From NCBI RefSeq assembly GCF_036967205.1, contig NZ_CP146022.1, positions 930,001 to 994,000 on the forward strand: a stretch of DNA of 64,000 nt, given 5' to 3'. Shown here piece after piece: positions 46,300 to 55,292 of the stretch. A model generated the notes under the pieces. The model searched no databases. It worked only from the letters and a program-made list of their open reading frames with translations, and was not told the origin of the DNA. Every line of letters starts with the position of its first letter. The first letter of the stretch is position 1. Made by a program: the position numbers and the translations under genes. Source of the stretch: Streptomyces sp. Q6 (lineage in GTDB: Bacteria; Actinomycetota; Actinomycetes; Streptomycetales; Streptomycetaceae).

Positions 46300-47139
46300 A
46301 TGCCGATCGCCGGTGCCGCCCGGCAGCTGACGGGCCGCGTCGCCCAGCAGCTGGTCCACGTGAACATCCTGGACATGGCCACCCGCCTCGCGGCCCAGGC
46401 CTTCCTGACCGCGCTGCCGATGCTCATCGCCGTGGCGTCGTTCTGTCCGGACGCGGTACGGCGCGAACTCCTCGCCTCCTTGCGGACGTTGATCGGAACG
46501 GGCGGGCTCGTGGCGGCTCAGGCCGAGAAGCTGAGCGCGGGCGGGGACTCCGATCTGCACAGCTGGGGTGCGGCGGGCGTACTGGTCGCGCTGCTGTCGG
46601 CCACGGCGTTCACGCGGGCGTTGCAGCGGCTGTGCGAGCGGTCCTGGCGGCTGCCCCGCGCCGGCATCCGGGTCGTGGTCTGGCGCTGGGCGGTGTGGCT
46701 GCTGGTGTGGATCGCGATGCTGATCGTCCAGGGTTCGCTGCACCGGGCGTTCGGCGCGGGCCCGGTGATCGGCTTCCCCTTGCAGGTCCTGGCGGCGGTC
46801 CTGATGTGGTGGTGGACGCAGCATCTGCTGCTCGCCGGGCGAGTGCCGTGGTGGCCGCTGCTGCCGGGGGCCGTCCTGACCGGCGTCGGCGTGGTCTCGT
46901 TCTGCGCGGTGTCGGATCTGTGGCTGCCACGCGCGCTGCGACTGAGCATGGCGCGGTACGGGGCGCTGGGCTCGGTGTTCACCGTGCTGTCGTGGCTGAT
47001 CCTGTTCTTCACCATGGTGGTGTTCGGCGTGGCCGTCGGGCGCACGCTGGCCCAGGAGGAATTCGTGCGGCGCCACTTGGGCACACCGGCGCCGCCCCAG
47101 AGGCAGACACAGACGCAGACCCAGACGGGCTCAGGCTGA
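46300..47139 (+). CDS. YihY/BrkB-like membrane protein
   Basis: 279 residues. Hydrophobic segments include LAAQAFLTALPMLIAVASFC, WAVWLLVWIAMLIVQGSLHR, FPLQVLAAVLMWWWTQHLLL and GSVFTVLSWLILFFTMVVFG. It resembles the YihY/BrkB group but lacks the FASYNKTYGTL motif of the 28755 protein. The end PPQRQTQTQTQTGSG is a short polar repeat. ATG 46300 has GGGAGG upstream. The stop overlaps the convergent DUF2252 gene by 9 bases. Confidence 0.78.
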   Translation: MPIAGAARQLTGRVAQQLVHVNILDMATRLAAQAFLTALPMLIAVASFCPDAVRRELLASLRTLIGTGGLVAAQAEKLSAGGDSDLHSWGAAGVLVALLSATAFTRALQRLCERSWRLPRAGIRVVVWRWAVWLLVWIAMLIVQGSLHRAFGAGPVIGFPLQVLAAVLMWWWTQHLLLAGRVPWWPLLPGAVLTGVGVVSFCAVSDLWLPRALRLSMARYGALGSVFTVLSWLILFFTMVVFGVAVGRTLAQEEFVRRHLGTPAPPQRQTQTQTQTGSG

Positions 47140-48534
47140 TTCCGCCGTCACCCGTCCGTCGCGTACGGCGGCGCCCAATGCCGCGTGGTCGCGCTCGTTC
47201 TGGTCGGCGTAGGCCTCGGCGAAACGGACGAGGGCCTGGTCGAAGGTGTCGGAGCCGCCCAGGTAGGCGGCGATGGCGATCCGGTCACCGGAGCGGGCGT
47301 GGGCGCGCGCCAGCGTCGCGCCGCACGCCCGGGCGAACAGCCGCATGACCTCCGGGGTCATCAGGTCCGCCTGCGGGATGGCCTTCCAGTCGTGCAACTG
47401 CCGCAGGTAGAAGTCGCGTGGGCGGCCGTCGAGACCCTCGGCCCGCTCCCAGCCGAGGAACATGTCGCCGGCCACCTGCATGAGGCGCTGGCCCGTGACG
47501 ACGCGTTCGCCCTGGTTCGCGTACCCGCTCGGGCCCGCGAAGTCCGCGAGGACGGAGGGCTGGGCCTCCTTGGCCTGGAGCAGCAGCGGGTCGCGGTCGT
47601 CGCGGCCGAGCAGCAGGATGATCCAGCAGCGCGTCCCGACACTGCCGACGCCGACCACCTTGCGCGCCATGTCGACGACCCGGTACTGGGTCAGCAGGGC
47701 GCGGCGGTCGGCGGCGAGCGTGCGCGCGTAGCGGTCGACGAGGCCGGTCAACTGCTGTTCCAGTTCCTTGCGTTCGACGTCGGGGAGCAGGTCGCCGAGC
47801 GGGACGACCAGGGGTGGGTCGGGGGCGATGCGCAACTCGCCGTCGACGACGTGGGCGAGCTTCTCCAGGGCCCGGAGGTGGTCGCGCCCCCGGGCTTTGG
47901 TGAGCGCGCGCGACATGCGCCGACGGCTCACCGTGTCGAGGTGCCCGGACACGGCGGTGTACAGCTCGTCGGCCTCGATCCGCGCGTACCAGACGTCGAG
48001 GGTGCGCATGGCGGCGAACGTCTCCATCGACCGCCGGTACGAGCGGGCGGCGGCCCGCACCACGCGGGCGCGCTCGGAGCGGCCGAAGCCGTTGCCGCGG
48101 CCCGCGATGACGAGGCTGGTCGCGAGGCGTTTGACGTCCCACTCCCAGGGGCCGGGCAGCGTCTCGTCGAAGTCGTTGATGTCGAACATCAGGCGCCGTT
48201 CCGGCGAGGCGAGCAGCCGGAAGTTCAACAGGTGCGCGTCGCCGCACAGTTGGGCCCTGAAGCCGGTGCTCGGCGTGTGCGCCAGGTCGGCGGCCATGAT
48301 CGACGCGGCGCCCCGGAAGAACCGGAACGGCGATTCCAGCATGCGGCCGTAGCGGATCGGCACCAGCTCCGGGAGCCTGGTCGCCGACTGCTTCTCCAGG
48401 AGATCGACGGGGTCGAAGCGGTCGGCGGCGGGGGCCCATTCGGCGTGCCCGGACCGCGGCACCCGGAACCGCGCCGCGCGTCCGCGGTCCGCGCGCTCGC
48501 GCGCGGTGGGACGACGGCTCGTCATCTCGGCCAT
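47131..48534 (-). CDS. DUF2252-family protein
   Basis: 467 residues. Marker motifs: ARFRVPRSGHAEWAPAADRF, then SPFRFFRGAASIMAADLAHT, CGDAHLLNFRLLASPERRLM and FDINDFDETLPGPWEWDVKR, a kinase-like (aminoglycoside phosphotransferase-related) core with GDAH in the position of the catalytic loop. Function is not established. ATG 48534 has AGGAGG upstream. It is divergent from the lipid-kinase gene at 48665 with two TCACC/GGTGA-type boxes in between. Confidence 0.88.
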   Translation of the reverse strand: MAEMTSRRPTARERADRGRAARFRVPRSGHAEWAPAADRFDPVDLLEKQSATRLPELVPIRYGRMLESPFRFFRGAASIMAADLAHTPSTGFRAQLCGDAHLLNFRLLASPERRLMFDINDFDETLPGPWEWDVKRLATSLVIAGRGNGFGRSERARVVRAAARSYRRSMETFAAMRTLDVWYARIEADELYTAVSGHLDTVSRRRMSRALTKARGRDHLRALEKLAHVVDGELRIAPDPPLVVPLGDLLPDVERKELEQQLTGLVDRYARTLAADRRALLTQYRVVDMARKVVGVGSVGTRCWIILLLGRDDRDPLLLQAKEAQPSVLADFAGPSGYANQGERVVTGQRLMQVAGDMFLGWERAEGLDGRPRDFYLRQLHDWKAIPQADLMTPEVMRLFARACGATLARAHARSGDRIAIAAYLGGSDTFDQALVRFAEAYADQNERDHAALGAAVRDGRVTAESA

Positions 48535-48593
48535 GACAGCTACCTCCTGGGGCCTGGGGGTACGTACTGTGCGCTCGGCCGACCGGGCGCACG

Positions 48594-48610
48594 TCACCCC
48601 GTCGGTGTGA
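48594..48610. promoter_or_regulatory. TCACC-N7-TGTGA box
   Basis: TCACCCCGTCGGTGTGA, one mismatch from TCACC-N7-GGTGA, in the DUF2252/lipid-kinase divergent promoter region. Confidence 0.4.
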
Positions 48611-48612
48611 GG

Positions 48613-48629
48613 TCGCCTCCCGGGGGTGA
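48613..48629. promoter_or_regulatory. TCGCC-N7-GGTGA box
   Basis: TCGCCTCCCGGGGGTGA, a second single-mismatch copy centred 19 bases from the first, 36 bases before the lipid-kinase start. Confidence 0.4.
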
Positions 48630-48664
48630 GTCCATCGGCGCGCCGGCACCGCAGACTGTCGGCC

Positions 48665-50040
48665 ATGGAAGAACCGACGATTCACGGACCGACGACGCCG
48701 GGCCGGGGGTGGAGCCACCGGTACGCGCACGGACGGGCACCGGGCCAGGGACCGCCGCGCCGGTGGCTGGCGCGGGCGTCCCTGGCAGCCGCCGCGGCCG
48801 CCGTGCTGGTCCTCGCCGTGTTCGCGGGGCTGCGCACCTTCGCCCTGCTCGGCACGGGGCTCGCGGGGATGGTGGTCACCGCCGCGGCCGTCTGGTGGGT
48901 GCTGAGCAGGCGGGGCGTCCTGCGCTACCTCGCGCTGCTCCTCGCGCTCGCGGCCCCGGTCTGGGTCCTGGTCGCGTACAGCCGGGCCCATCTGCTGTGG
49001 GTGGTGCTCGCGTCGGGCGCGCTCTGGCTCCTCGCGGCGGGCACGGGCCGGTCCGCGCTGGTGGACCGCTCCCCGCCCCCGCGATGCCCGAGGCCCCGGC
49101 GCCCCTCGTCCACCGGCCCGCGCTGATCATGAACCCGCGGTCGGGCGGCGGCAAGGTGCGACGGTTCGGGCTGCGCGAGAAGGCCGAGAAGCTGGGTGCG
49201 CGGGTGGAGCTCCTGGAGGGGCCCGAGCAGATCGACGTGACGGCGCTGGCCCGCGCCTGCGCGGCCGACGGCGCCGATCTCCTCGGTGTCGCCGGCGGGG
49301 ACGGCACCCAGGCGCTGGTCGCCGACGTCGCCGCCGACCTCGGGCTGCCCTTCCTGGTGATCCCGGCGGGCACCCGCAACCACTTCGCCCTCGATCTGGG
49401 CCTGGACCGGGGCGACCCGTCGCGGGCGCTCGACGCCCTGCGCGACGGTGTGGAACTGCGGGTCGACCTCGGCCGGGCGGGCGGCCACCCCTTCGTCAAC
49501 AACGTGTCGTTCGGCGCGTACGCGGAGGTCGTGCAGAGCCCCGCCTACCGCGACGGCAAGACCCGTACGACGCTGGAGCTGCTGCCCGATCTCCTCGTGC
49601 GGCACCAGGGGGCGCGGCTGACCGCGCGGGCCGGGGAGCACGAGATCACCGATCCGCAGGCTCTGCTGGTGAGCAACAACCCGTACGGCGGCAACGACAT
49701 CGCGGGGCTCGGCCGGCGCACCCGCCTCGACGCCGGGGTGCTCGGCTGCGTGGGCGTACGGGTCACCAGTGCCGCGCAGGCGGCCGGGTTGTTGCGCGGC
49801 CGGCGCTCCACCGGACTGAGCGCGCGCACGGCGACGCGCGTGGACGTCGACGCCGACCGGGAGTCGATCCCGGTCGGCGTCGACGGCGAGGCGCTGCACA
49901 TGGACGTCCCGGTGCGCATCGAGGTGCGGCCGGGCGCCCTCCGGGTGGTCGTGCCGCGCGACCGGCCCGGCGTGTACCGGGAGCGCCCGCGCCTCGACTG
50001 GCGCGACATCGGCCGTCTCGCGCTGACGACCTGGCACTGA
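48665..50040 (+). pseudogene. Diacylglycerol kinase-family protein with N-terminal membrane region (frameshifted)
   Basis: The first part (from ATG 48665) has three or four hydrophobic segments (LARASLAAAAAAVLVLAVFA and YLALLLALAAPVWVLVAYSR) and runs into a frame break at CCCCC (49076-49080). The second frame gives RPALIMNPRSGGGKVRRFGL, LLGVAGGDGTQALVADVAAD and LGLPFLVIPAGTRNHFALDL, the GGDGT nucleotide site of diacylglycerol and sphingosine kinases. One missing C makes about 458 residues. If the break is real, 48665-49126 and 49084-50040 would be two overlapping genes. Confidence 0.78.
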
Positions 50041-50077
50041 ACGACCCCGAGGGGCGCCCGGGGCGCGAGCGCGCCGG

Positions 50078-50539
50078 CTACATCGGCGCTCCGTAGACCT
50101 TGTGCGCCTCGCGGTGCCCGTACATCGTCAGCGACCAGATCACGAGGACGTCGAGCGCGATGATGATGGCCGACCACATCGGCTGGTACGGGGTGAAGAA
50201 GAAGTTCTCCACCGCGCTGAGTCCGGCGACGACGATGCCGACGGCGCGGGCCCAGGTCTTGCCGGTGAAGAGGCTGAAGGCCGCGCCGAGAATGACGACG
50301 CCGAAGATCATCTGCACCCAGCCGCGGATGTTGGTGTCGAAGTCGAACGCGTAGTCGTTCTGGGCCTGGTAGTAGTTGTCGCCGAGGACCGCGGAGAGCC
50401 CGGCGATCGTGTGGTACGTGCCCACGATGGCCAGCACGCACACGGCGAAGACGACTCCGCCGACGGCGACCGCGTTGACGCGGGGTTCCGCCTCGGGTAC
50501 TCCGGCACGCGCCGCCTGCGGGGGGATCTGCTCAGACAT
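50078..50539 (-). CDS. Small four-helix membrane protein, DUF7144-like
   Basis: 153 residues. Four hydrophobic segments: AVGGVVFAVCVLAIVGTYHT, VQMIFGVVILGAAFSLFTGK, AVGIVVAGLSAVENFFFTPY and AIIIALDVLVIWSLTMYGHR. The order resembles the actinobacterial DUF7144 membrane family. ATG 50539 has GGAGG upstream. It is divergent from the small gene at 50780 across 240 bases, which carry two TCACC/GGTGA-type boxes. Confidence 0.75.
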   Translation of the reverse strand: MSEQIPPQAARAGVPEAEPRVNAVAVGGVVFAVCVLAIVGTYHTIAGLSAVLGDNYYQAQNDYAFDFDTNIRGWVQMIFGVVILGAAFSLFTGKTWARAVGIVVAGLSAVENFFFTPYQPMWSAIIIALDVLVIWSLTMYGHREAHKVYGAPM

Positions 50540-50651
50540 GTCGAACCTCCTTCTCGACAGAGCCGGGTGAAGCCCGATCAAGCTCGCTGACGCTCGATCA
50601 AGTCCGTTGGAGAGGAAGTCGGAGCATGTCGCCCGCCCGGCCCCCACGGGT

Positions 50652-50668
50652 TCACCCGCAGCGGATGA
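50652..50668. promoter_or_regulatory. TCACC-N7-GATGA box
   Basis: TCACCCGCAGCGGATGA, one mismatch; lies 38 bases before the perfect box at 50690. Confidence 0.4.
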
Positions 50669-50689
50669 GTCGGGGTCGCGGGGCGCCCG

Positions 50690-50706
50690 TCACCCGCCCG
50701 AGGTGA
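50690..50706. promoter_or_regulatory. Perfect TCACC-N7-GGTGA box
   Basis: TCACCCGCCCGAGGTGA. It lies 74 bases before the start of the gene at 50780, with a -10-like GAGAAT (50731-50736) 24 bases downstream. Confidence 0.6.
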
Positions 50707-50779
50707 TGCCCCGCTCCGTGGTCCCGCCCCGAGAATGGCGTGCGGGGAGGCGGGTCGCGGTCGCACAGGAGGTGGCGTC

Positions 50780-51073
50780 ATGGACGGGGCACCAGCGGGT
50801 CCGGAACGCGGGGCGGCCGGAACTCCCCGAGGCGGCGACTTCGAGATCCGGATCCGGGGCCGGATCGGGGAGGCCTTCCGTTCGGCGTTCGCCGAGCTGA
50901 CGGTCGTGCTGCACCCCACCGAGACGGTGCTCATCGGCGCCGGTCTCGACCAGGCGGCCCTGTACGGCATCCTCGACCGCATCCAGGGTCTCGGTCTGGA
51001 GCTCCTGGAGGTGCGCCGGCTGCCGGGACCGAGCGGCGCCGCAGGTGGGGAGGGTGGCCGGAACCCATGGTGA
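50780..51073 (+). CDS. Small protein of unknown function
   Basis: 97 residues. A folded core is visible as FEIRIRGRIGEAFRSAFAEL then TVVLHPTETVLIGAGLDQAA and LYGILDRIQGLGLELLEVRR, a beta-alpha-beta pattern without recognisable catalytic residues. ATG 50780 has AGGAGG upstream. It is preceded by two TCACC/GGTGA-type boxes. I do not recognise a named family. Confidence 0.7.
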   Translation: MDGAPAGPERGAAGTPRGGDFEIRIRGRIGEAFRSAFAELTVVLHPTETVLIGAGLDQAALYGILDRIQGLGLELLEVRRLPGPSGAAGGEGGRNPW

Positions 51074-51170
51074 GAGGTCCCGGGCAATCGGGCCGAACAG
51101 GGCCTTCCGCTGGAGCCGTACGACCAGCACGGTGGTGGGGTGATGCCCTGCACATGGGGAGGTGAGGGGC

Positions 51171-51638
51171 ATGTTCGCACCCCCGTGCCCGCGTACGGCC
51201 GACGACGTGGCGAGCACCGCGCGCGTCTCCGTCCTGCACGGCCGTCTCTGGTCGCTGGCCCATGACGGGGCCGCGGCCGACGAGGCGGTGACGGCCTGTC
51301 TGGTCTGGGTGGCCGGTGTCCTGGTGGATGTCGCGGGCGATGTGGCGGACGCGCGCAGCGCGGGCGCGCTCGTGCACCAGGCGACGGCCGCGCTCGCGGC
51401 GGTACCGGTACCGGTGCCGTGCGAGTCCCGCGCCCTGCCCGCGGCGCAACCGCTGACGGTGCGAGAACTCGCCGTTCTGCGGCAGCTCGACGGGGAGGTC
51501 CCGCTGCGGCAGATCGCCGACGGCCTCTACGTCTCGTACAACACGGTCAAGAGCCACACGCGCGCCGTGTACCGCAAGCTGGGCGCCCGCTCGCGGGCCG
51601 AAGCGGTCAGCAGGGCACGGGAGTTGGGGCTGGTGTAG
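51171..51638 (+). CDS. LuxR-type HTH regulator, short
   Basis: 155 residues. The last 60 are a GerE-type HTH: LTVRELAVLRQLDGEVPLRQ, then IADGLYVSYNTVKSHTRAVY and RKLGARSRAEAVSRARELGL. The N-terminal part is short and Ala-rich (AVTACLVWVAGVLVDVAGDV), without a recognisable receiver or sensor. ATG 51171 is used; GTG 51162 is possible. Next to a large MalT-like regulator on the other strand. Confidence 0.85.
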   Translation: MFAPPCPRTADDVASTARVSVLHGRLWSLAHDGAAADEAVTACLVWVAGVLVDVAGDVADARSAGALVHQATAALAAVPVPVPCESRALPAAQPLTVRELAVLRQLDGEVPLRQIADGLYVSYNTVKSHTRAVYRKLGARSRAEAVSRARELGLV

Positions 51639-51665
51639 CGGATTCTCGGGCCGAGCGGAGCCCGC

Positions 51666-53942
51666 TCACAGGAGCTGGAGTTCGCGGGCGCGGCGGACGG
51701 CGGCCGAACGGCGCGACACGGCGAGCTTGCGGTAGACGCTCTTGAGGTGGGTCTTCACCGTGTTGACGGAGAGATAGAGCTCCTCCGCGATCTCCTCGGT
51801 GGTCATCATCTGCGCGAGCCGGTTCAGCACATCGCGTTCGCGCGCGCTCAGCCGCTCGGCGGGGACCGGCGGCCGCGCGGCCGGTTCCGGAGCGGCGGCC
51901 GCCGGTCGTGGCCGCGCGGGGGTCAGCAGTCCGGAGCAGGTGGGGACGACCGTCCGCTGCACGGTGCGGGGCAGCCGTGACACGGCCACCACGTCCGCGA
52001 CGGACCCGTGGCCCCTGCCACCGGACTCCACCATGGCCGCCAGCCGCGTGACCAGCGCGCCCATCTCCAGGACGAACGTGTCGGGCGCACGGCTCGCCAC
52101 GTTCGCGCCCGCGTCGACCTCCTGCCGGGCCCGGCGGACGTCGCCGCGCGCCATCGCGACCCAGGCGCGCACCAGATGCAGCGTGCCGCGGTGCGGGTCG
52201 CCCGCGGACCAGGCGGGCAGTGGTGGCTGGGTGGCCAGCGAGGCCAGTTCGTCCGCGGCACGGAAGCGGCCGCGCAGCGCCTCCAGGAGCGCGAGTTCGA
52301 CCAGGCAGTCGCGGCGCAGCGATCCGTTCCCGGCCGCGCTCGCCGCTTTCAGGCCGCCGGTGAGCGAGGTCTGGGCGGCTTTGAGGCTGCCGGAACGCAG
52401 TTCGCCGCTGCCCCGCACGGCCAGTGTCAGCGCGGAGAGTTCCGGCCGCTCCGCGAGTGCCGTGTGCGACAGGTGCGGTCCGGCCGACTCCGCTTCGGCG
52501 GCGGCGGCCTGGGCCTTCCTCGGGTCGCGGCAGCGCAGCCGCTCCATGCGGATCACGGCGTGCGCGAGGCGGCAGCGCGCCCCGCGCGTGCTCTCGCCCG
52601 GCGGCAGTTGGTCGAGCAGGAGCGCGGACCGCTCCAGGTGCCGGACGCACGCCTGGTCGTCGCGGCGCGTGCGGGCGACGGCCGCCGCGAGCAGGACCGG
52701 TTCGGGCTCGTCGGCCGTCAGTTCCTGGGGCACCTGGCGGAAGAGTTCGGCGGGCAGCCTGCCCCGGGCGAGGCCGAGGACGTGCCCGATGGCCAGGCCG
52801 TGGACGACCAGCCGGGCCGTCTCGTCCCAGTCGCCGGCCGCCAGCAGATGCCGTACGGCGTCGGCGAGCAGTCCGTGCTCGCCGAGCCAGGCGGCGGCCC
52901 GGCGGTGCAGCGGGGCGACGAGTCCCGGCGCCTCGTGCCGCAGGCAGGTGCGCAGCACGTCGGCGAACATCTGGTGGCACCGGTACCAGCCGTGCCCCAG
53001 GGGTTGCAGGAAGGAGCTCTCCCGGACGAGGTCGGCGAACAGCCTGCCCCCTCCGTCGCCCGCCAGCTCGGCGGCCAGTTCGGCATTGATACGGTCCAAC
53101 ACGCTGGTCTTCAGGAGCAGTTGACGCATCTCGGAGGTCTGGAGGTCCAGTACCTCTTCCACCAGATAGCTGGCGATCGCCTCGTCGTCGCCGGCGAACT
53201 GCGCGACGAAGCGGTCGGGGTCGGGCCGCTTCTCCATGGACATCGCGGCGAGCCGCAGGCCCGCGGCCCAGCCGTCCGCGCGCCGGCGCAGGGTGGTCAC
53301 GGTCTGCTTGGTCACCTCGATGCCGTGCTGGGCGAGGAGCGCGGCCGTCTCCCGGTCGTCGAAGGCGAGATCGGCCGTGCGCACCTCGGTGACCTCGCTG
53401 GTGAGGCGCCCTCGGTAGAGGTGCAGGGGCGGGTCGCGGCGGGCGAGCACCATGAGGCGCAGCGACTGCGGGGCGTGCCGCAGGAGGCTGGTGACGCCGT
53501 CCGCGACGGGTGAGTTGAGCGCGGGCTGGAAGTCGTCGAGGACCAGGGTGACCGGTTCGCCGTGCCGGTTCAGGCAGCCCGCGAGGGTCGCCACGAGCGG
53601 CGGTCCGTCCTCGGCCGTGAGGGGGTCGGGGACCGCCACGCCGGCCGTGCGCAGCGCCTCGAAGACGCGCGTCCAGAACACGCTGGGGTGCTCGGCCCGC
53701 CCGTCGCAGGAGACCCAGGCCAGCGGTCCCGGCGGGCGGCGCGTGTGCGCCCATTCCAGGGCGAGGGCCGTCTTGCCCGCGCCGACCGGGCCGACGACCA
53801 CGGTGAGCGGGCCGCGCACCCCCCTGGTCAGCTGGTCGGTCAGCCGGGGGCGGGGCACGATCCAGTCGGGAAGGGCCAGCATGCTGCCGACCGGTTCCCG
53901 GTCCGGGGCGGCGCCCGGGGTGGGGCCTGACCACTCGGCCAT
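51666..53942 (-). CDS. MalT-like LuxR-family ATPase regulator
   Basis: 758 residues. N-terminal STAND module with Walker A VVVGPVGAGKTALALEWAHT, Walker B TLVLDDFQPALNSPVADGVT and sensor LMVLARRDPPLHLYRGRLTS. A long helical repeat region follows from about residue 330 to 650. The C-terminal GerE HTH is LSARERDVLNRLAQMMTTEE, then IAEELYLSVNTVKTHLKSVY. The protein is the size of MalT minus part of its repeats. It sits among genes preceded by TCACC/GGTGA boxes and is a candidate regulator of them. ATG 53942 has GAGG upstream. Confidence 0.9.
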   Translation of the reverse strand: MAEWSGPTPGAAPDREPVGSMLALPDWIVPRPRLTDQLTRGVRGPLTVVVGPVGAGKTALALEWAHTRRPPGPLAWVSCDGRAEHPSVFWTRVFEALRTAGVAVPDPLTAEDGPPLVATLAGCLNRHGEPVTLVLDDFQPALNSPVADGVTSLLRHAPQSLRLMVLARRDPPLHLYRGRLTSEVTEVRTADLAFDDRETAALLAQHGIEVTKQTVTTLRRRADGWAAGLRLAAMSMEKRPDPDRFVAQFAGDDEAIASYLVEEVLDLQTSEMRQLLLKTSVLDRINAELAAELAGDGGGRLFADLVRESSFLQPLGHGWYRCHQMFADVLRTCLRHEAPGLVAPLHRRAAAWLGEHGLLADAVRHLLAAGDWDETARLVVHGLAIGHVLGLARGRLPAELFRQVPQELTADEPEPVLLAAAVARTRRDDQACVRHLERSALLLDQLPPGESTRGARCRLAHAVIRMERLRCRDPRKAQAAAAEAESAGPHLSHTALAERPELSALTLAVRGSGELRSGSLKAAQTSLTGGLKAASAAGNGSLRRDCLVELALLEALRGRFRAADELASLATQPPLPAWSAGDPHRGTLHLVRAWVAMARGDVRRARQEVDAGANVASRAPDTFVLEMGALVTRLAAMVESGGRGHGSVADVVAVSRLPRTVQRTVVPTCSGLLTPARPRPAAAAPEPAARPPVPAERLSARERDVLNRLAQMMTTEEIAEELYLSVNTVKTHLKSVYRKLAVSRRSAAVRRARELQLL

Positions 53943-54028
53943 CACGTACCTCACTCTCGCAGTGCCGCGGCGCGGCACAGGCAAGTGTGGGGCCGGGAGC
54001 GCGTGGCTGGCACATGCCAGGCGCCATC

Positions 54029-54040
54029 TCACCCGGGTGA
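54029..54040. promoter_or_regulatory. TCACCCGGGTGA palindrome upstream of the MalT-like gene
   Basis: A perfect 12-bp palindrome with the same arms as the other boxes but a spacing of 2, 87 bases before the regulator start. It may be a compact site for the same protein. Confidence 0.45.
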
Positions 54041-54116
54041 AGTTCCGGCGTGAGACGGCGCACTGGAGGGGCTCACGTACGGGCGGCTCGCTCACCGGGG
54101 CGGCTGCCGCCTCCGC

Positions 54117-54602
54117 TCACTTCGTCTGGAGGGCCGCGACCAGTTCCTCCTCCTTGTCCTTGGTGAGCGAGGTGCGGATCACGGTCGGGTTGAACGGGCG
54201 TACGGCGTCGCGGACCCGGTCCGGGGTGGAGCGGCGGACGAGGGCGAAGACCGCCGCGCGGCCCGGTTCGAGGGCGCTCGCCGTCTCCTTGACGAAGGCG
54301 TCGTTGATGCCGATGTCGGTGAGCTTTCCCGCGACGGCGCCGGTGGCCGCGCCCACCGCGGCGCCGAACACGGGCATCAGGAAGAGGAGTCCGAACAGGG
54401 ACCCCCACAGCGCGCCGCCCGCGGCGGCGGCACCGGTGGTGCTGTGCGTCTGATGGACGTGGATCTTGCCGTCCATGGTCCGCCAGGCCACCGCGGCGTC
54501 ATCGAGGTCCAGCAGTTCCTGACGGGACATCTCGCCCGCGAGGCGCAGGACCGCTTCCGCCTTTTCCTTGTCCGAGAATCCGAGTACGACGAGGTCTGCC
54601 AT
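54117..54602 (-). CDS. DUF1269-family membrane protein
   Basis: 161 residues. It shows VVLGFSDKEKAEAVLRLAGE and LDDAAVAWRTMDGKIHVHQT, then a glycine-rich hydrophobic segment ALWGSLFGLLFLMPVFGAAV of the DUF1269 type, and GRAAVFALVRRSTPDRVRDA. Members are often stress-associated in actinobacteria. The ATG overlaps the stop of the preceding gene by one base. Confidence 0.85.
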   Translation of the reverse strand: MADLVVLGFSDKEKAEAVLRLAGEMSRQELLDLDDAAVAWRTMDGKIHVHQTHSTTGAAAAGGALWGSLFGLLFLMPVFGAAVGAATGAVAGKLTDIGINDAFVKETASALEPGRAAVFALVRRSTPDRVRDAVRPFNPTVIRTSLTKDKEEELVAALQTK

Positions 54603-55156
54603 CACGTCCTCCTTCGACGGTTGCGTGGTGCCGGGTCCGCCGCGGAGGGCGGCCCGGCGGGCTCGCCGAGGCGTTCGGCCGCCGCGGCGAGTTCGGCGGC
54701 GATGGGTTCCAGGGCCTCCTCGGTGAGGAAGCCCTCCGCGACGGGCACTCCACCGGCGTCGCGGACCGCTGTGCGCAGGTGTTTCGCCCATACGTGCTCG
54801 AGCAGGATGAAGGCCGCCGACGTGTCGGGGTCGAGGGAGTCGGCCATCTCCCGGATCTCGGACATGGTCAGTCCGAACGCGTTGCCCTCGGCCAGGCTCG
54901 GGAACTCCTCCTCCGCGCCCCGCAGCCGCTCCCTGGAGATGCCGAGCAGGGCGGCGACCGTCTCCCCCATGCCCTCCTCCTGGACGTCGAGGGTGAACAG
55001 CCCGCCACCGGACTCCTTGCTGACGAAGAGCATGTCGAGCACCCGGATCTGGCCGTTGGCCTCGAGGATCGCCAGCTCCTCGATGATGCGCCCCTCGAAC
55101 TTGGCGTCGGGCCCGAACTCGATCGTCAGCAGCTGCACCGGTCCGATGCCTGTCAT
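54602..55156 (-). CDS. DUF6325-like protein
   Basis: 184 residues. The N-terminal core is TGIGPVQLLTIEFGPDAKFE then GRIIEELAILEANGQIRVLD and MLFVSKESGGGLFTLDVQEE, which resembles the DUF6325 family (GPIDYLVVEF-type start). The remainder is acidic-helical (AEEEFPSLAEGNAFGLTMSE). ATG 55156 has GGAGG upstream. It forms an operon with the DUF1269 gene and is divergent from the 55293 gene, with a perfect TCACC-N7-GGTGA box between them. Confidence 0.75.
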   Translation of the reverse strand: MTGIGPVQLLTIEFGPDAKFEGRIIEELAILEANGQIRVLDMLFVSKESGGGLFTLDVQEEGMGETVAALLGISRERLRGAEEEFPSLAEGNAFGLTMSEIREMADSLDPDTSAAFILLEHVWAKHLRTAVRDAGGVPVAEGFLTEEALEPIAAELAAAAERLGEPAGPPSAADPAPRNRRRRT

Positions 55157-55225
55157 GGTGCCTCCTTCCGGCGGAACCTCCACCGTCACGACCGTCATCA
55201 CAGCGTCGGCGAGCGGTACGGCGCG

Positions 55226-55242
55226 TCACCCGCCGCAGGTGA
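55226..55242. promoter_or_regulatory. Perfect TCACC-N7-GGTGA box
   Basis: TCACCCGCCGCAGGTGA in the divergent promoter region: 70 bases from the DUF6325-like start and 50 from the membrane-protein start. Confidence 0.6.
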
Positions 55243-55292
55243 GCACGGCACGCCGCCGGCCCGGCGAACCTGACCGGCGGAGGTGCGACGCC

